A DNA stretch of 64,000 bases from Streptomyces sp. AC550_RSS872 (GCF_019049285.1 NZ_JAGMUL010000140.1:1-64000); one strand, 5' to 3'; counted from the stretch's first letter, positions 17,820 to 25,912 are shown. Translations and numbers: made by a program. The notes: generated by a model from the sequence alone, not told the origin.

Positions 17820-17969
17820 CGCCCTGTCGTCAAATTCCCGTCGTCCGCCCGAAGGGCGGGCCGCGCGGCGGCGTGGGGGTGCCTCCCGCCCGAGCCGTGC
17901 GAAGCGCGGTCCGAGGGTGGGGGAGCGTGCATGGCGCCGCGCGGCAGGCGGGAACTTGACGACAGGGCC
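17820..17969 (+). mobile_element. 150-bp MITE with TA target duplication, copy 2
   Basis: Terminal inverted repeats of about 20 bp match with one internal mismatch: CCCTGTCGTCAAATTCCCG on the left and, inverted, CCCTGTCGTCAAGTTCCCG on the right. The element is bracketed by TA (17818-17819 and 17970-17971), the duplication typical of IS630/Tc1-mariner-type transposition. The interior has a GCCCGAAGGGCGGGC hairpin and no credible ORF. It lies between pobA and a CoA-binding gene; its right boundary supplies part of that gene's stop codon. A decayed copy sits at 103-276. Confidence 0.8.
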
Positions 17970-18376
17970 TAGCCCAGGCGCGGTATCTCGATCGCCGGGC
18001 AGCGGTCCATGACCATCTCCAGGCCCGCCGCGCGGGCGCGGTCGTACGCCGCCTCGTCGATGACGCCCAGCTGGAACCAGACCGCCTTGGCGCCCTTGGC
18101 CACCGCGTCGTCGACGACCGGGCCGGCGAGGTCGCTGTTCACGAAGACGTCGACCACGTCCACGTCGAAGGGGATGTCCGCCAGGGAGGCGTAGCCCTGC
18201 TCACCGTGGACCGTCTCCGCCTTCGGGTGGACCGGCACGATGCGCTTGCCGTAGCGCTGGAGCACCTCGGCGACCCCGTACGCCGCCCGCCGCTGGTTCG
18301 ACGACAGGCCCACGACGGCCCAGGTGTCGCCCAGTTCGGTGAGGATCCTGCGGACCGCTGCCTCGTCGCCGTACAC
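17969..18376 (-). CDS. CoA-binding (YccU-like) protein
   Basis: This 135-aa single Rossmann-fold protein belongs to the CoA_binding_2/YccU group, related to the CoA-binding domain of succinyl-CoA synthetase. TWAVVGLSSNQRRAAYGVAE is the Gly/Ser-rich phosphate-binding region, and VPVHPKAETVHGEQGY and VDVVDVFVNSDLAGPVVDD are family hallmarks. GTG 18376 is chosen for its GGGAGG ribosome binding site 8 nt upstream. The stop TAG is built from the TA target site plus the first G of the MITE, so the insertion lies exactly at the end of the gene. Function unknown. Confidence 0.8.
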   Translation of the reverse strand: MYGDEAAVRRILTELGDTWAVVGLSSNQRRAAYGVAEVLQRYGKRIVPVHPKAETVHGEQGYASLADIPFDVDVVDVFVNSDLAGPVVDDAVAKGAKAVWFQLGVIDEAAYDRARAAGLEMVMDRCPAIEIPRLG

Positions 18377-18534
18377 CCTCGGCCTCCCAGTGGTCGCCTC
18401 GGACAGCTGCCGTCCAGCTGCCCTCGAGAGCCACAACGGCCGACGGCCCCCGGGGATTCCCCCTTCGCCCGCCACGCTGACCGAAAGCGGGCCGGATGGC
18501 TGCGGAACACCGCGTGTCCGCCTACGCTCGCTCC

Positions 18535-19254
18535 GTGCTGCGCATCATCGACGCCCGAACCGGCGAACCCGTCGACGCCGCGCCCGCCCGCCGGGGCCTG
18601 ACCCGCATCGAGGCGCATACCGAGGGCTTCGACGTCACTGCCCTGCGGGTGCTGCTCGTCGCCGATCTCCTGGTCCGCGCGCTGGAACTCGGCGGTACGC
18701 CGGTCTGGGCGCTCCTCGACGAGGAGGGGCAGCAGGCGGAGCTCCGGGCCGGGGCCGCGGCGCTGGGCATCCGGCCCTTCGAGGAGGGCCGGGACGCCGC
18801 GTCGGGGCTCGGCGAGGCACAGGTCCTCCACGTCGTACGCGAGGGCGGCGCGGAACCCGAAGGCGTACGGGTCGCCGTCGCGCCCGTGCACCCGGAGGCA
18901 CCGCCCGAGGAGGCCGACCCCGCCGCCCTGCGCCTCGCGCTGCTCTCCGTGCGCAGAAGTGTCCCCGTGCGGCTCGACGTGGCCGCGCTCGCCGAGGCCC
19001 ACGACACCCTCGTCCGCTGGCGCCGTGCCGTCGCCGTCTGGGCGCAGCAGCCGTCCCGGCCCATCCCCGACGAGGTGCGGGCGGAACTCCGTACCGCCTG
19101 GGCGGACGACCTCGACGTACCCGGGGTCCTGGGCGTCCTGCGCTGGGTGGAGAGCGCGCCGGACCTGCCGGACGGCGCCCGCTTCGAGACGTACGCCTAT
19201 GCCGACCGGCTGCTCGGCCTCGACCTCGCCCGCGACCTGGGAGCCCCGGCATGA
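18535..19254 (+). CDS. CysS/MshC-like protein lacking the catalytic motifs
   Basis: This 239-aa protein resembles cysteinyl-tRNA synthetase-type chains. It opens with LRIIDARTGEPVDAAP as CysS does, has a Rossmann-like ADLLVRALELGGTPVWALLD strand-helix, and ends in a helical part with AELRTAWADDLDVPGVLGVL, close to the DDLNTP-A-vL segment of the CysS anticodon-side helix bundle. HIGH and KMSKS motifs are absent, so it cannot be an active synthetase. GTG 18535 is taken as start; ATG 18496 is an alternative. It overlaps the next gene by ATGA, suggesting coupled translation. Confidence 0.55.
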   Translation: MLRIIDARTGEPVDAAPARRGLTRIEAHTEGFDVTALRVLLVADLLVRALELGGTPVWALLDEEGQQAELRAGAAALGIRPFEEGRDAASGLGEAQVLHVVREGGAEPEGVRVAVAPVHPEAPPEEADPAALRLALLSVRRSVPVRLDVAALAEAHDTLVRWRRAVAVWAQQPSRPIPDEVRAELRTAWADDLDVPGVLGVLRWVESAPDLPDGARFETYAYADRLLGLDLARDLGAPA

Positions 19255-19793
19255 CCGCGCGCATGGGTGCGGGCCCGCTGCGCCGCCTGGTCGTCCTGCG
19301 GCACGCCAAGTCCGCCTGGCCGGAGGGCGTCGCCGACCACCGACGCCCGCTCGCCCCGCGCGGTCACCGGGACGCCCCGGTCGCGGGCCGGATGCTCGCC
19401 GAGAACGACTGCCTGCCGGACCTCGCCCTGTGCTCGACCGCCGTACGCGCGCGGGAGACCTGGGAACTGGCCGCCGCCCAGTGGGGCACCCCGCCGCCCG
19501 TACGCCATGAACCGCGGCTGTACGCCGCCGACGTGTCCGAGCTGCTGGCGGTCGTGCACGAGGTGCCCGCCGCCGTCCGGACGCTGCTCCTGGTCGGGCA
19601 CAACCCCGGCCTGGAGGAACTCGTCCTCGAACTCGCCGGTGACGGCCTCGACGACGCGCTGGACGAGGTCCGTGCGAAGTTCCCGACCTCGGCGATCGCG
19701 GTACTGGCCTGGCACGGCACCTCCTGGCAGGCCCTCGCACCCGGCACGGCGCTGCTGACGGGCGTCATGGTGGCGCGGGGCAAGAAACGGTGA
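19251..19793 (+). CDS. SixA-type histidine phosphatase
   Basis: This 180-aa protein is of the histidine phosphatase superfamily, SixA branch. LVVLRHAKSAWPEG carries the phosphate-accepting RHxK motif (a SixA trait; phosphoglycerate mutases have RHG), LALCSTAVRARETWELA the second Arg, and LLVGHNPGLEELVLELAG the second catalytic His. Known SixA enzymes remove phosphate from protein histidines. The ATG at 19251 overlaps the upstream stop by 4 nt. Cytoplasmic. Confidence 0.85.
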   Translation: MTARMGAGPLRRLVVLRHAKSAWPEGVADHRRPLAPRGHRDAPVAGRMLAENDCLPDLALCSTAVRARETWELAAAQWGTPPPVRHEPRLYAADVSELLAVVHEVPAAVRTLLLVGHNPGLEELVLELAGDGLDDALDEVRAKFPTSAIAVLAWHGTSWQALAPGTALLTGVMVARGKKR

Positions 19794-19870
19794 GACGCGT
19801 GCGAGCCTCGCAGGGAACCAGGCCGGGGCTCGGGACCGGCGTCCCCCGAACGTCGGCATAGGCTGGCCCG

Positions 19871-20497
19871 ATGCAGGACGAGTACCGCACAGTCGCCCAC
19901 GCGGGCGTGCACGAGACCGAGGTCAACCGCTCACGCTTCATCTGTGCGCTCGCCCCGGCGGCCACCGAACAGGAGGCCCAGGACTTCGTCGCCGCCATCC
20001 GCAAGGAGCACGCGGACGCCACCCACAACTGCTGGGCCTACGTCATCGGCGCCGACGCCGCCGTCCAGAAGGCCAGCGACGACGGCGAACCGGGCGGCAC
20101 GGCGGGCGTCCCCATGCTCCAGATGCTGCTGCGCCGCGACATGCGCTACGTCGTCGCCGTCGTCACCCGCTACTACGGCGGCGTCAAGCTGGGCGCGGGC
20201 GGGCTCATCCGGGCCTACGGCGGGGCCGTCGGCGAGGCGCTGGACACCCTCGGCACGCTCACACGCCGCCGCTTCCGACTGGCCACGGTGACCGTCGACC
20301 ACCAGCGCGCGGGCAAGGTCGAGAACGACCTGCGCTCGACCGGGCGCGAGGTGCGGGACGTGCGGTACGGGGAGGCGGTCACCTTCGAGATCGGCCTGCC
20401 GGACGCGGACGTGGAGGCGTTCCGGGCGTGGCTCGCGGACGCGACCGCGGGATCGGCGGGGTTCGAGCTCGGGGGAGAGGCGTACGGGGACGCGTGA
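19871..20497 (+). CDS. YigZ/IMPACT family protein
   Basis: This 208-aa protein of the UPF0029/IMPACT family has an N-terminal domain with SRFICALAPAATEQEAQDFV, THNCWAYVIG, SDDGEPGGTAGVPML and the signature YYGGVKLGAGGLIRAYGG, followed by a C-terminal ferredoxin-like domain. Bacterial YigZ has no settled function; nucleotide or RNA binding has been proposed. It starts at ATG 19871 and is the last intact gene before the accessory island. Confidence 0.85.
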   Translation: MQDEYRTVAHAGVHETEVNRSRFICALAPAATEQEAQDFVAAIRKEHADATHNCWAYVIGADAAVQKASDDGEPGGTAGVPMLQMLLRRDMRYVVAVVTRYYGGVKLGAGGLIRAYGGAVGEALDTLGTLTRRRFRLATVTVDHQRAGKVENDLRSTGREVRDVRYGEAVTFEIGLPDADVEAFRAWLADATAGSAGFELGGEAYGDA

Positions 20498-21008
20498 CGC
20501 GCGTCGCGGCGCCGCCGACGTCGTCCGGCAGGGAGGAGTTCGGCGCGGAGCCACGTTGCGTAACTCGGCCACTTGCGGACATCTAGGGGTATCCGGTGCC
20601 AGATACCCATGGCAGTCCGAAGCCTGTGACGGACGGACCAGGTGCCGGCAGGCGTCAGCGTGGTCGGTGCTGCTGACCTGTGGGCACCCCTCGTCATCCC
20701 TGGTGACCTGGCCCGTGTCGATCGCGGCGGAGAGCCCTCCGGAGCCACTGACCTGGCCTGACATTGTGGTCGCAGTTGGGCCTTTCGGCATCGTGCAGTC
20801 TTGCGCAGACGCCTTTCAGGCGGGCGCGCGTAGTGCCTGAGGAGTCGCGAGCCCGGCTTGCACCTTGCCGCTGGCGGTCTGTAGTCGGTCGCTGGCCGTC
20901 CAGGGGAAAAGGGGCGGCTTCACCAAGATGGTGCGTCGTATCTTCTCAGCATGGCTTCGCATCGCCGCGACCTGGTGAGCCCGGGCCACCCGCAACGAAT
21001 TCCCATCG
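20498..21008. other. Gene-less left border of the accessory island
   Basis: No credible gene lies in these 511 bp, and G+C falls relative to the preceding genes. At about 20612-20665 it contains a 38-nt stretch (GGACCAGGTGCCGGCAGGCG and onward) that recurs in diverged form at 31943-31982 at the right edge of the island. The rest looks like decayed coding sequence without start or stop signals. Confidence 0.5.
20628..20665. repeat. Island-edge repeat, left copy
   Basis: GGACCAGGTGCCGGCAGGCG then TCAGCGTGGTCGGTGCTG is aligned with GGATCAGGTACTGACAGGCG then TTAGCGTGGTCGGTACTG at 31945-31982. The 38-nt alignment has about seven differences, all transitions. Similarity continues weakly upstream (GGCAGnC..GTGA). 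It may be an attachment-site relic or a conserved short coding stretch (minus strand STDHADAC versus STDHANAC). Confidence 0.5.
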
Positions 21009-21660
21009 TTGGCCACCGGCATGACCGTCCGTCCGGTCGCGGAAGCTTGGCAGAATCACAACTTCGCTCCCGTCCCGGATGACGAACTGTCCTATGACGA
21101 CACGAGCGTGCGGCTGACGACACGAGCGTGCGGCGCGTTACGTACGAGTCGTATGCCGCAGTGGTCGATTGGTCGGACTACGCGCAGGTGTCCCGTGCGC
21201 TGCTCGTGTTCGAGGACTTCATCCGCTTCTACCGGCAGAGTGGGGGGCAGGGAACTGGCTGGAAGAGGTGACCGTCAAGCTGGAGCGCGATGGCCTGGGG
21301 GTCGACGAGCGAGGGCGTTTCTCCTGGATCCGTCGGCCGGTTGTCGCCAGGAACTTGGAGAACCTGACGGACCCGTCCGGCATCCTTGCCGAGCTGGAGC
21401 GTGTTGGCAGGAGTATCGGCGACGATCCGGCAGCCGCGATTGGCAGCGCCAAGCAACTTATCGAGGCTACGGCCAAAAGCGTGCTGCGCGAATGGGGCAT
21501 CGCCATCGATGAGAACGCCAAGGTGCCGACCTTGGTGAAGCGGGCACAGAAGGCGCAGAAGGCACTCCACCTGGATGGAGCTTCCGCTGCGCCTGGACCA
21601 GACGGTACGGATGCCGTCAAGAAGATCCTTTTGGAGGCACCGACCTCGGTTCACCCCTGC
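21009..21660 (+). pseudogene. Abortive-infection C-terminal domain (Abi-C) gene, frameshifted
   Basis: The best part (about 21257-21630) encodes LTDPSGILAELERVGRSIG, AAIGSAKQLIEATAKSVLRE and GPDGTDAVKKIL, the hallmark of Abi_C-type abortive-infection proteins. The 5' part is in other frames: MTVRPVAEAW...SYDDTSVR, then RVTYESYAAVVDWSDYAQ..FIRFYR, then WLEEVTVKLERDG. The first shift is caused by an exact tandem duplication of 20 bp (21096-21115 and 21116-21135); the second lies near the G-run at 21240. After KKIL the frame is lost again at about 21631 and the C-terminal helix bundle is missing. It is a dead defence gene. Confidence 0.75.
21096..21135. repeat. 20-bp tandem duplication inside the Abi-C pseudogene
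   Basis: GACGACACGAGCGTGCGGC(T/G) occurs twice head to tail with a period of 20 bp. Removing one copy joins SYDDTSVR in frame to RVTYESYA, so the duplication is a primary inactivating change. Confidence 0.85.
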
Positions 21661-21760
21661 GACCGCACGACACAGCAGCGGATAGCAGGGGCTGTCCTCC
21701 CGACAACGTGCCGATCCCTACCGGGAGATGAGCAACAGAGCCCCCTGCTATGGTGCGCCG

Positions 21761-22195
21761 ATGTCATCGATCAAACAGTTCCAAGTCACCTTCGACTGCG
21801 CGGAACCTGCGCGCCTCGCCGGTTTTTGGTGCGAGGTGTTGGGGTATGTCGTACCGCCGGTCCCGGAGGGGTTTGCCACTTGGGAGGACTACCATCGCTC
21901 GCTGCCTCCTGAGGATCAGGTCATCTACTTCGCGTGCAGTGATCCCTCGGGGGCGGGCCCGCGCCTGCTCTTCCAGCGCGTTCCCGAAGGCAAGGTCGTC
22001 AAGAATCGGGTGCATCTCGACGTGCGGGCCGCCACCGGACTCGTGGGTGAGGAGCGCCTCGCCACACTGGAGGCCGAATGCGCACGACTGGTCGCGCACG
22101 GCGCGGTACACGTGCGAACGCTGCTGGCCGATGACGAAAACGAGTCGTGCATCGTGATGCAGGACATCGAGGGCAACGAGTTCTGTCTCGACTGA
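21761..22195 (+). CDS. VOC family (glyoxalase-like) protein
   Basis: This 144-aa protein has the vicinal-oxygen-chelate fold of the glyoxalase-like (Glyoxalase_6) type common in actinobacteria: SIKQFQVTFDCAEPARLAGFW at the start, LGYVVPPVPEGFATWEDY, then LLFQRVPEGKVVKNRVHLDV and the closing MQDIEGNEFCLD. Metal ligands would be the His of RVHLDV and the Glu of GNEFC. ATG 21761 is used. The substrate is unknown; it sits between relic genes in the island but has no visible damage. Confidence 0.8.
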   Translation: MSSIKQFQVTFDCAEPARLAGFWCEVLGYVVPPVPEGFATWEDYHRSLPPEDQVIYFACSDPSGAGPRLLFQRVPEGKVVKNRVHLDVRAATGLVGEERLATLEAECARLVAHGAVHVRTLLADDENESCIVMQDIEGNEFCLD

Positions 22196-22199
22196 GCAT

Positions 22200-22830
22200 C
22201 CTCCGAGCCGGCGAGGTGGGGAGCCGCCTCCCGAGCGATGCCGAGCATCGCGGTGTGAACGCCGTCGCCCTTCAGACGGCAGTCGCAAAGGATCTTCCAG
22301 GTCTTCATCCGCGCGAAGACATGCTCGACGCGTGCCCGGACCTTGCGGTGGAAGGTGTTGTGCTCCTCCTTCCATGCAGGCAGTTCGGTCTGGCCGCGTT
22401 CGCGGCGGTTCGGGATGACCAGGCCGGTGCCCCTGTAGCCGCCGTCCGCGATGACCGTGGTCCGGCCGACGGCGGCTTCGCACCGGACAGTTCCCATGCC
22501 TTGCAGTCGTTGCGGTTGCCGGTGACCGGCCGGCCGATGGCGACGACGAGTCGGGTGTCGGCGTCGATGACGACCTGGTGGTTGGTCGAGTACCTGTAGT
22601 TCTTCGACTGCTCGGCAACCGTATGATCCCGCGTGGGGACCAGGGTGCCGTCGACGATCAGCACGGCGTCTTTGCGGAACCGCCTGCGGGGCTGGAGCGC
22701 GAGCGACGGCCCGACATGGCCGATGATGCGGTCAGCGGCCGACTTCGACACCCCGAACAGCGGGGTGAGCTGCCGCAGCGTCATGAGGCTGCGAAGGCTT
22801 CTTTGAGAGCGGCAGCGATGGCTGGATTTC
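22200..22830 (-). pseudogene. IS5-type DDE transposase remnant, frameshifted
   Basis: The middle of a DDE transposase (MTLRQLTPLFGVSKSAADRI, VLIVDGTLVPTRDHTVA, NHQVVIDADTRLVVAIG) ends near 22480 and continues in another frame with RTTVIADGGYRGTGLVIP, KVRARVEHVFARMKTWK and MLGIA. The shift is near 22490. The N-terminal 60-70 residues are replaced by unrelated sequence and the C-terminus is altered (REAAPHLAGSEDAQ). No terminal inverted repeats were identified, so this is not a complete IS. Confidence 0.75.
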
Positions 22831-23040
22831 ACTCGCCTGGGTCGCGCAAGACCCTCTTTCCACCAGCGACGTCGTCGGCTTCGAGTAAGACACCGTTTCC
22901 TTTGGTGCCGGTGATGGCTTATGGGTCCTCTGTCAGCGTTCGGTGCCAACCGCGGAGGGCAAGTTCCCTGCCTGGCGGTGGCTCAGGTAATCGCAGGGCG
23001 CCGGCCGCGAGCACATCGGGCACAAGCAGCGATTGAGGGC

Positions 23041-23061
23041 CGCACCCCGGGCTGGGGTGCG
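23041..23061. terminator. Hairpin downstream of the second VOC gene
   Basis: CGCACCCC (23041-23048) pairs with GGGGTGCG (23054-23061), 18 nt after the end of the minus-strand VOC gene. The 22831-23040 stretch holds no gene I can recognise. Confidence 0.6.
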
Positions 23062-23078
23062 GCGATCGGCGCATGTGC

Positions 23079-23468
23079 TTACGAGGTCCAGCCGCCGTAT
23101 GGCACGGTGATCAGCTCCATGGCATGGCCCGCCGGGTCCATGAAGTACACCCCGCGGCCACCGTCGTTGTGGTTGATCGTGCCGGGCTGTTGCCGGTGCG
23201 GGTCAGCGTAGTGCTCGATGCCGCGCTCGCTGATCCGCGCGTACGCCGCGTCGAACTCCTCCTCGGAGATCAGGAAGGCGTAGTGCTGCATGGCGATGTG
23301 GTCCGCGGGGATCGTGGCGAAGTCCAGCGTGACGCCGTTGCTCAGGGCGACCGCGATGAACGGGCCCCATTCCGCGGTGATCTCAAGGCCCAGCAGGCCC
23401 GCGAAGAACTGCGCGGACTCCCGGTTGTCCCGGGCGTGGACGATCGTGTGGTTCAACTCAACTGACAA
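23079..23468 (-). CDS. VOC family glyoxalase/bleomycin-resistance-like protein
   Basis: This 129-aa vicinal-oxygen-chelate protein reads VELNHTIVHARDNRESAQFF, LLGLEITAEWGPFIAVALSN, MQHYAFLISEEEFDAAYARI and GRGVYFMDPAGHAMELIT, with His, His and Glu in the usual metal positions. TTG 23468 with GGAGG 7 nt upstream is chosen as start. These proteins act as lyases, dioxygenases or binding proteins; the substrate here is unknown. Confidence 0.8.
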   Translation of the reverse strand: MSVELNHTIVHARDNRESAQFFAGLLGLEITAEWGPFIAVALSNGVTLDFATIPADHIAMQHYAFLISEEEFDAAYARISERGIEHYADPHRQQPGTINHNDGGRGVYFMDPAGHAMELITVPYGGWTS

Positions 23469-23560
23469 GGAATGCCTCCGAAGGCACCTCCCGACACCTC
23501 CATGCCTCACCCAGCCGGTGATCGACACGCGATGTCCCGGTAGATCCTAGTCGCTGTTGT

Positions 23561-24262
23561 CTACGAAGTGAGTCGGCGGTAGTTGATGAGTGCTGCGGCT
23601 ATACCGACGAAGGCGAGGAAGTGCTCGGCCTTGCGTTCGTAGCGGCGATGCAGCCGCCGGCATCCAGCCAGCCAGGAGACCGTCCTCTCGACGACCCAGC
23701 GGTGGCGGCCCAGTCGTGTGGAGGGCTCGATGCCCTTACGGGCAATGCGGTGACGGATGCCCCTCTTACGGAGCCATCTGCGCAGGTGGTCGTAGTCGTA
23801 GCCCTTGTCCGCATGGAGCTTGGCTGGGCGCCGACGGCGCGGGCCGCGTCGGGAGCGGACGGGCGGGATCCCCCGCGCCAGTGGCTTCAGGCCGAGGCTG
23901 TCGTGCACGTTGGCACCGGAGATGCCCGGCGACAGGGGCAATCCGTTCCGGTCCGTGATCAGGTGGATTTTCGATCCGCTCTTGCCGCGGTCGGTCGGAT
24001 TCGGTCCGGTCAGTGGCCCCCTTTTACCGCCCGGACGCTGACGGAGTCGATCGCGCACCGGGACCAGTCCAGCTCTCCTCTGGAGCCGAGTTCGTCGAGA
24101 ATGACTCGGTGGAGCCTGGCCCACACCCTGGCCCGGCTCCACTGGGCGAAGCGCCGGTAGACCGTGGGCCAGGCCGGCCCGAACACCGGCGGCAACTGCC
24201 GCCAGGTGCAGCCGGAGGTGGCCACGAAAATGATCGCTGCCAGGGTCTCCCGGTCACCGGTC
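23561..24262 (-). pseudogene. IS5/IS427-group transposase, N-terminus lost, two-frame
   Basis: Frame 1 (to 24010) encodes FVATSGCTWRQLPPVFGPAW and ELDWSRCAIDSVSVRAVKGG. The rest is in the -1 frame: PLTGPNPTDRGKSGSKIHLI, KLHADKGYDYDHLR, GRHRWVVERTVSWLAGCRRL and a normal C-terminus INYRRLTS. The frames meet at an A4G5 run, as in IS427-group elements that use programmed -1 frameshifting. The first ~55 residues are missing; the frame joins a methyltransferase fragment instead, so the element is dead. The A4G5 site may therefore be natural and not a mutation. Confidence 0.8.
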
Positions 24263-24425
24263 CACTCAGGCTCGGCGACCCTGGTATGCGTGGGCGGCGG
24301 CTCGGCGGCTCGGCGGCTCGGCGGCTCGGCGGTGCGGGTACGGGAGGCGAGCAGGATCGCCCGCCGCCTCGTCTGCGGCACTCCATAATCCGCCGCGTTC
24401 AGGATGCTGATCCATCCCGTGCGCC
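24262..24425 (-). pseudogene. DNA cytosine-5 methyltransferase fragment
   Basis: LNAADYGVPQTRRRAILLAS is the conserved motif VIII-like segment of C5 cytosine methyltransferases, followed by RTRTAEPP and PPTHTRVAE. The piece is fused in frame to the truncated transposase at about 24262. An in-frame 9-bp repeat expansion (24296-24332) interrupts it. Nothing of the catalytic PC motif or target-recognition domain remains. Confidence 0.65.
24296..24332. repeat. 9-bp tandem repeat (CGGCGGCTC)x4
   Basis: Four contiguous copies of a CGGCGGCTC unit sit within the methyltransferase relic and encode an EPPSRRA-type peptide repeat on the minus strand. They lie close to the junction with the transposase. 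Confidence 0.85.
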
Positions 24426-24632
24426 TGGGTGAGGCTGATCCAGACGATCGTGGTCCGATGCGGGTATCCGCTGGACGTGTTGGTCGGGGAGGTCTCTGGG
24501 GGCGGTGAGGCGGGCGGTGCTTGAAGGGCCGGAGGGCGGTGGGGAGCCGGCAGTGAAGGGGCATTGCTCAAACTCGCAGACGTCGCGCTGCAAGTCGCCG
24601 AGCACACGTCGTTCTTCTCGACCTTGATCTGC

Positions 24633-25814
24633 CTACCAGGTGACCGGAAGTTCACGCACGCCGCAGACCGTCATGGCCGACCGCAGTGGTACTTCCTCGG
24701 GCGCGACAGTGAGACGTAGTGCCGGGAAGCGGCGAAACAGTGCGGGGAGGGCGATGCGCATTTCCGCTCGGGCCAGTCGCTGCCCGAGGCACCGGTGGAG
24801 GCCGTGACCGAACGCGAGGTGTCCGGCCGTGGAGCGGGTGTGGTCAAGCGCGTCCGGGTCGGCGAAATGGTCAGCGTCCCGATTCGCCGCGGAAAGTGCG
24901 ACGGTGACGGACTCGCCGGCCTTGATCAGACAGCCGTGGAGCTCGATGTCCTCGAGCGCGACGCGGACCACGTGATGGATGATCGTGAGATAACGCAGCA
25001 GCTCCTCGACCACCGCAGGGGCGTCTTCCTCCTTGTCACGGACCTCGGCTAACTGCGCGGGATTGGCCAGCAGAGCGAAAGTGCCCAGCGCAAGCATGTT
25101 CGCCGTCGTCTCATGCCCGGTTATCAGGAGCAGGAGCGCCAGTCCGGCCCTCTCGTCCGCAGTAAGTCCCTCGTGCGCAGCGAGCCCGCTGAGCACATCT
25201 TCCTCTGGCCAGGAACGCTTGTGGCGCAGCAGGTCCCGTAGATATGCCATGAGCTCCCTGACCGCCTCTTGCCTGCGTTCCGGTGTGAGGTCGACGTTCA
25301 AGAGCGTGGCGGCGTTCCGCTGGAACCCCTGCCTGTCGGAGTAGGGCACCCCGAGCAGTTCGCCGATCACTTGTGACGGGATCGGCAGCGCGAATGCCTT
25401 GAACAGGTCGGCCGGGCCCCCGGTGAGCTCCATCGCGTTCAACTGGTCATTGACGATCGCTTCGATCTCCGGTTCGAGGAGCTTTATCCGGCGCACCGTG
25501 AAGTCACCGGTGAGCAACCGCCGATAGTGGTCGTGCTCGGGCGGGTCCATGCGGAGGAAGAATCCCGGCGGCACGGGCGCCGTTGCCGGCTGGGCAATCG
25601 GTGAGCGCATGTGGTCCGGGCGGGCGCTGAATCGGGGATCTGCCAGGATCGCCCGCGCTGCGGCGAAGCCGGTCACCAACCACCCCTGACCACCGTCGAC
25701 GTAGGTCATCCGATGGATTGGGCCGAGCCCCTGCCGGCGGCGCAGTTCCTCGGGCGGATCGAACGGGTTCTGGCGGGCCGTGGGCATGACTACTGCCGGG
25801 GACGTGCTCTCCAT
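24633..25814 (-). CDS. Cytochrome P450 (bacterial class I)
   Basis: This is a 393-aa soluble P450 monooxygenase. The I-helix is LLLITGHETTANML (oxygen-activating acid-alcohol pair as E-T), the ExxR motif is EELLRY, and the heme loop is FGHGLHRCLGQRLAR with the Cys thiolate ligand. RMDPPEHDHYRRLLTGDFTV is the C-helix region. It looks like the CYP105/107-like group. ATG 25814 has GAGGAG upstream. No ferredoxin gene or biosynthetic cluster is adjacent, so redox partners must come from elsewhere. It is divergent from a TetR repressor, which suggests an inducible detoxification or modification role. It seems intact despite lying in the relic-rich island. Confidence 0.9.
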   Translation of the reverse strand: MESTSPAVVMPTARQNPFDPPEELRRRQGLGPIHRMTYVDGGQGWLVTGFAAARAILADPRFSARPDHMRSPIAQPATAPVPPGFFLRMDPPEHDHYRRLLTGDFTVRRIKLLEPEIEAIVNDQLNAMELTGGPADLFKAFALPIPSQVIGELLGVPYSDRQGFQRNAATLLNVDLTPERRQEAVRELMAYLRDLLRHKRSWPEEDVLSGLAAHEGLTADERAGLALLLLITGHETTANMLALGTFALLANPAQLAEVRDKEEDAPAVVEELLRYLTIIHHVVRVALEDIELHGCLIKAGESVTVALSAANRDADHFADPDALDHTRSTAGHLAFGHGLHRCLGQRLARAEMRIALPALFRRFPALRLTVAPEEVPLRSAMTVCGVRELPVTW

Positions 25815-25845
25815 CGGCCGCTCCTCGGTCGGTACGGACCTCCCG

Positions 25846-25874
25846 ATAAAACAGCACTCAATGCAAAACGTCAA
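25846..25874 (-). promoter_or_regulatory. Promoter of the P450 gene
   Basis: On the minus strand TTGACG (25874-25869) is followed after 17 nt by TTTTAT (25851-25846), ending about 30 nt before the P450 ATG. Repeated TGCAAAA boxes overlap it. Confidence 0.6.
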
Positions 25875-25890
25875 TGAATGCAAAATTACA
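25857..25890. promoter_or_regulatory. Direct repeats, candidate TetR operator
   Basis: AATGCAAAA occurs twice (25860-25868 and 25877-25885), 17 bp apart, and TCAATG also twice, covering the P450 -35 box. The area is conspicuously AT-rich. Binding here would repress the P450 and possibly the tetR gene. Confidence 0.5.
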
Positions 25891-25912
25891 GCACGTGCGG
25901 TAAGGTGCTGTC

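Noticed and set aside
23079..23468. Bleomycin-resistance gene
   Set aside because: It has the VOC fold but nothing specific for bleomycin binding, so a general VOC call is safer.
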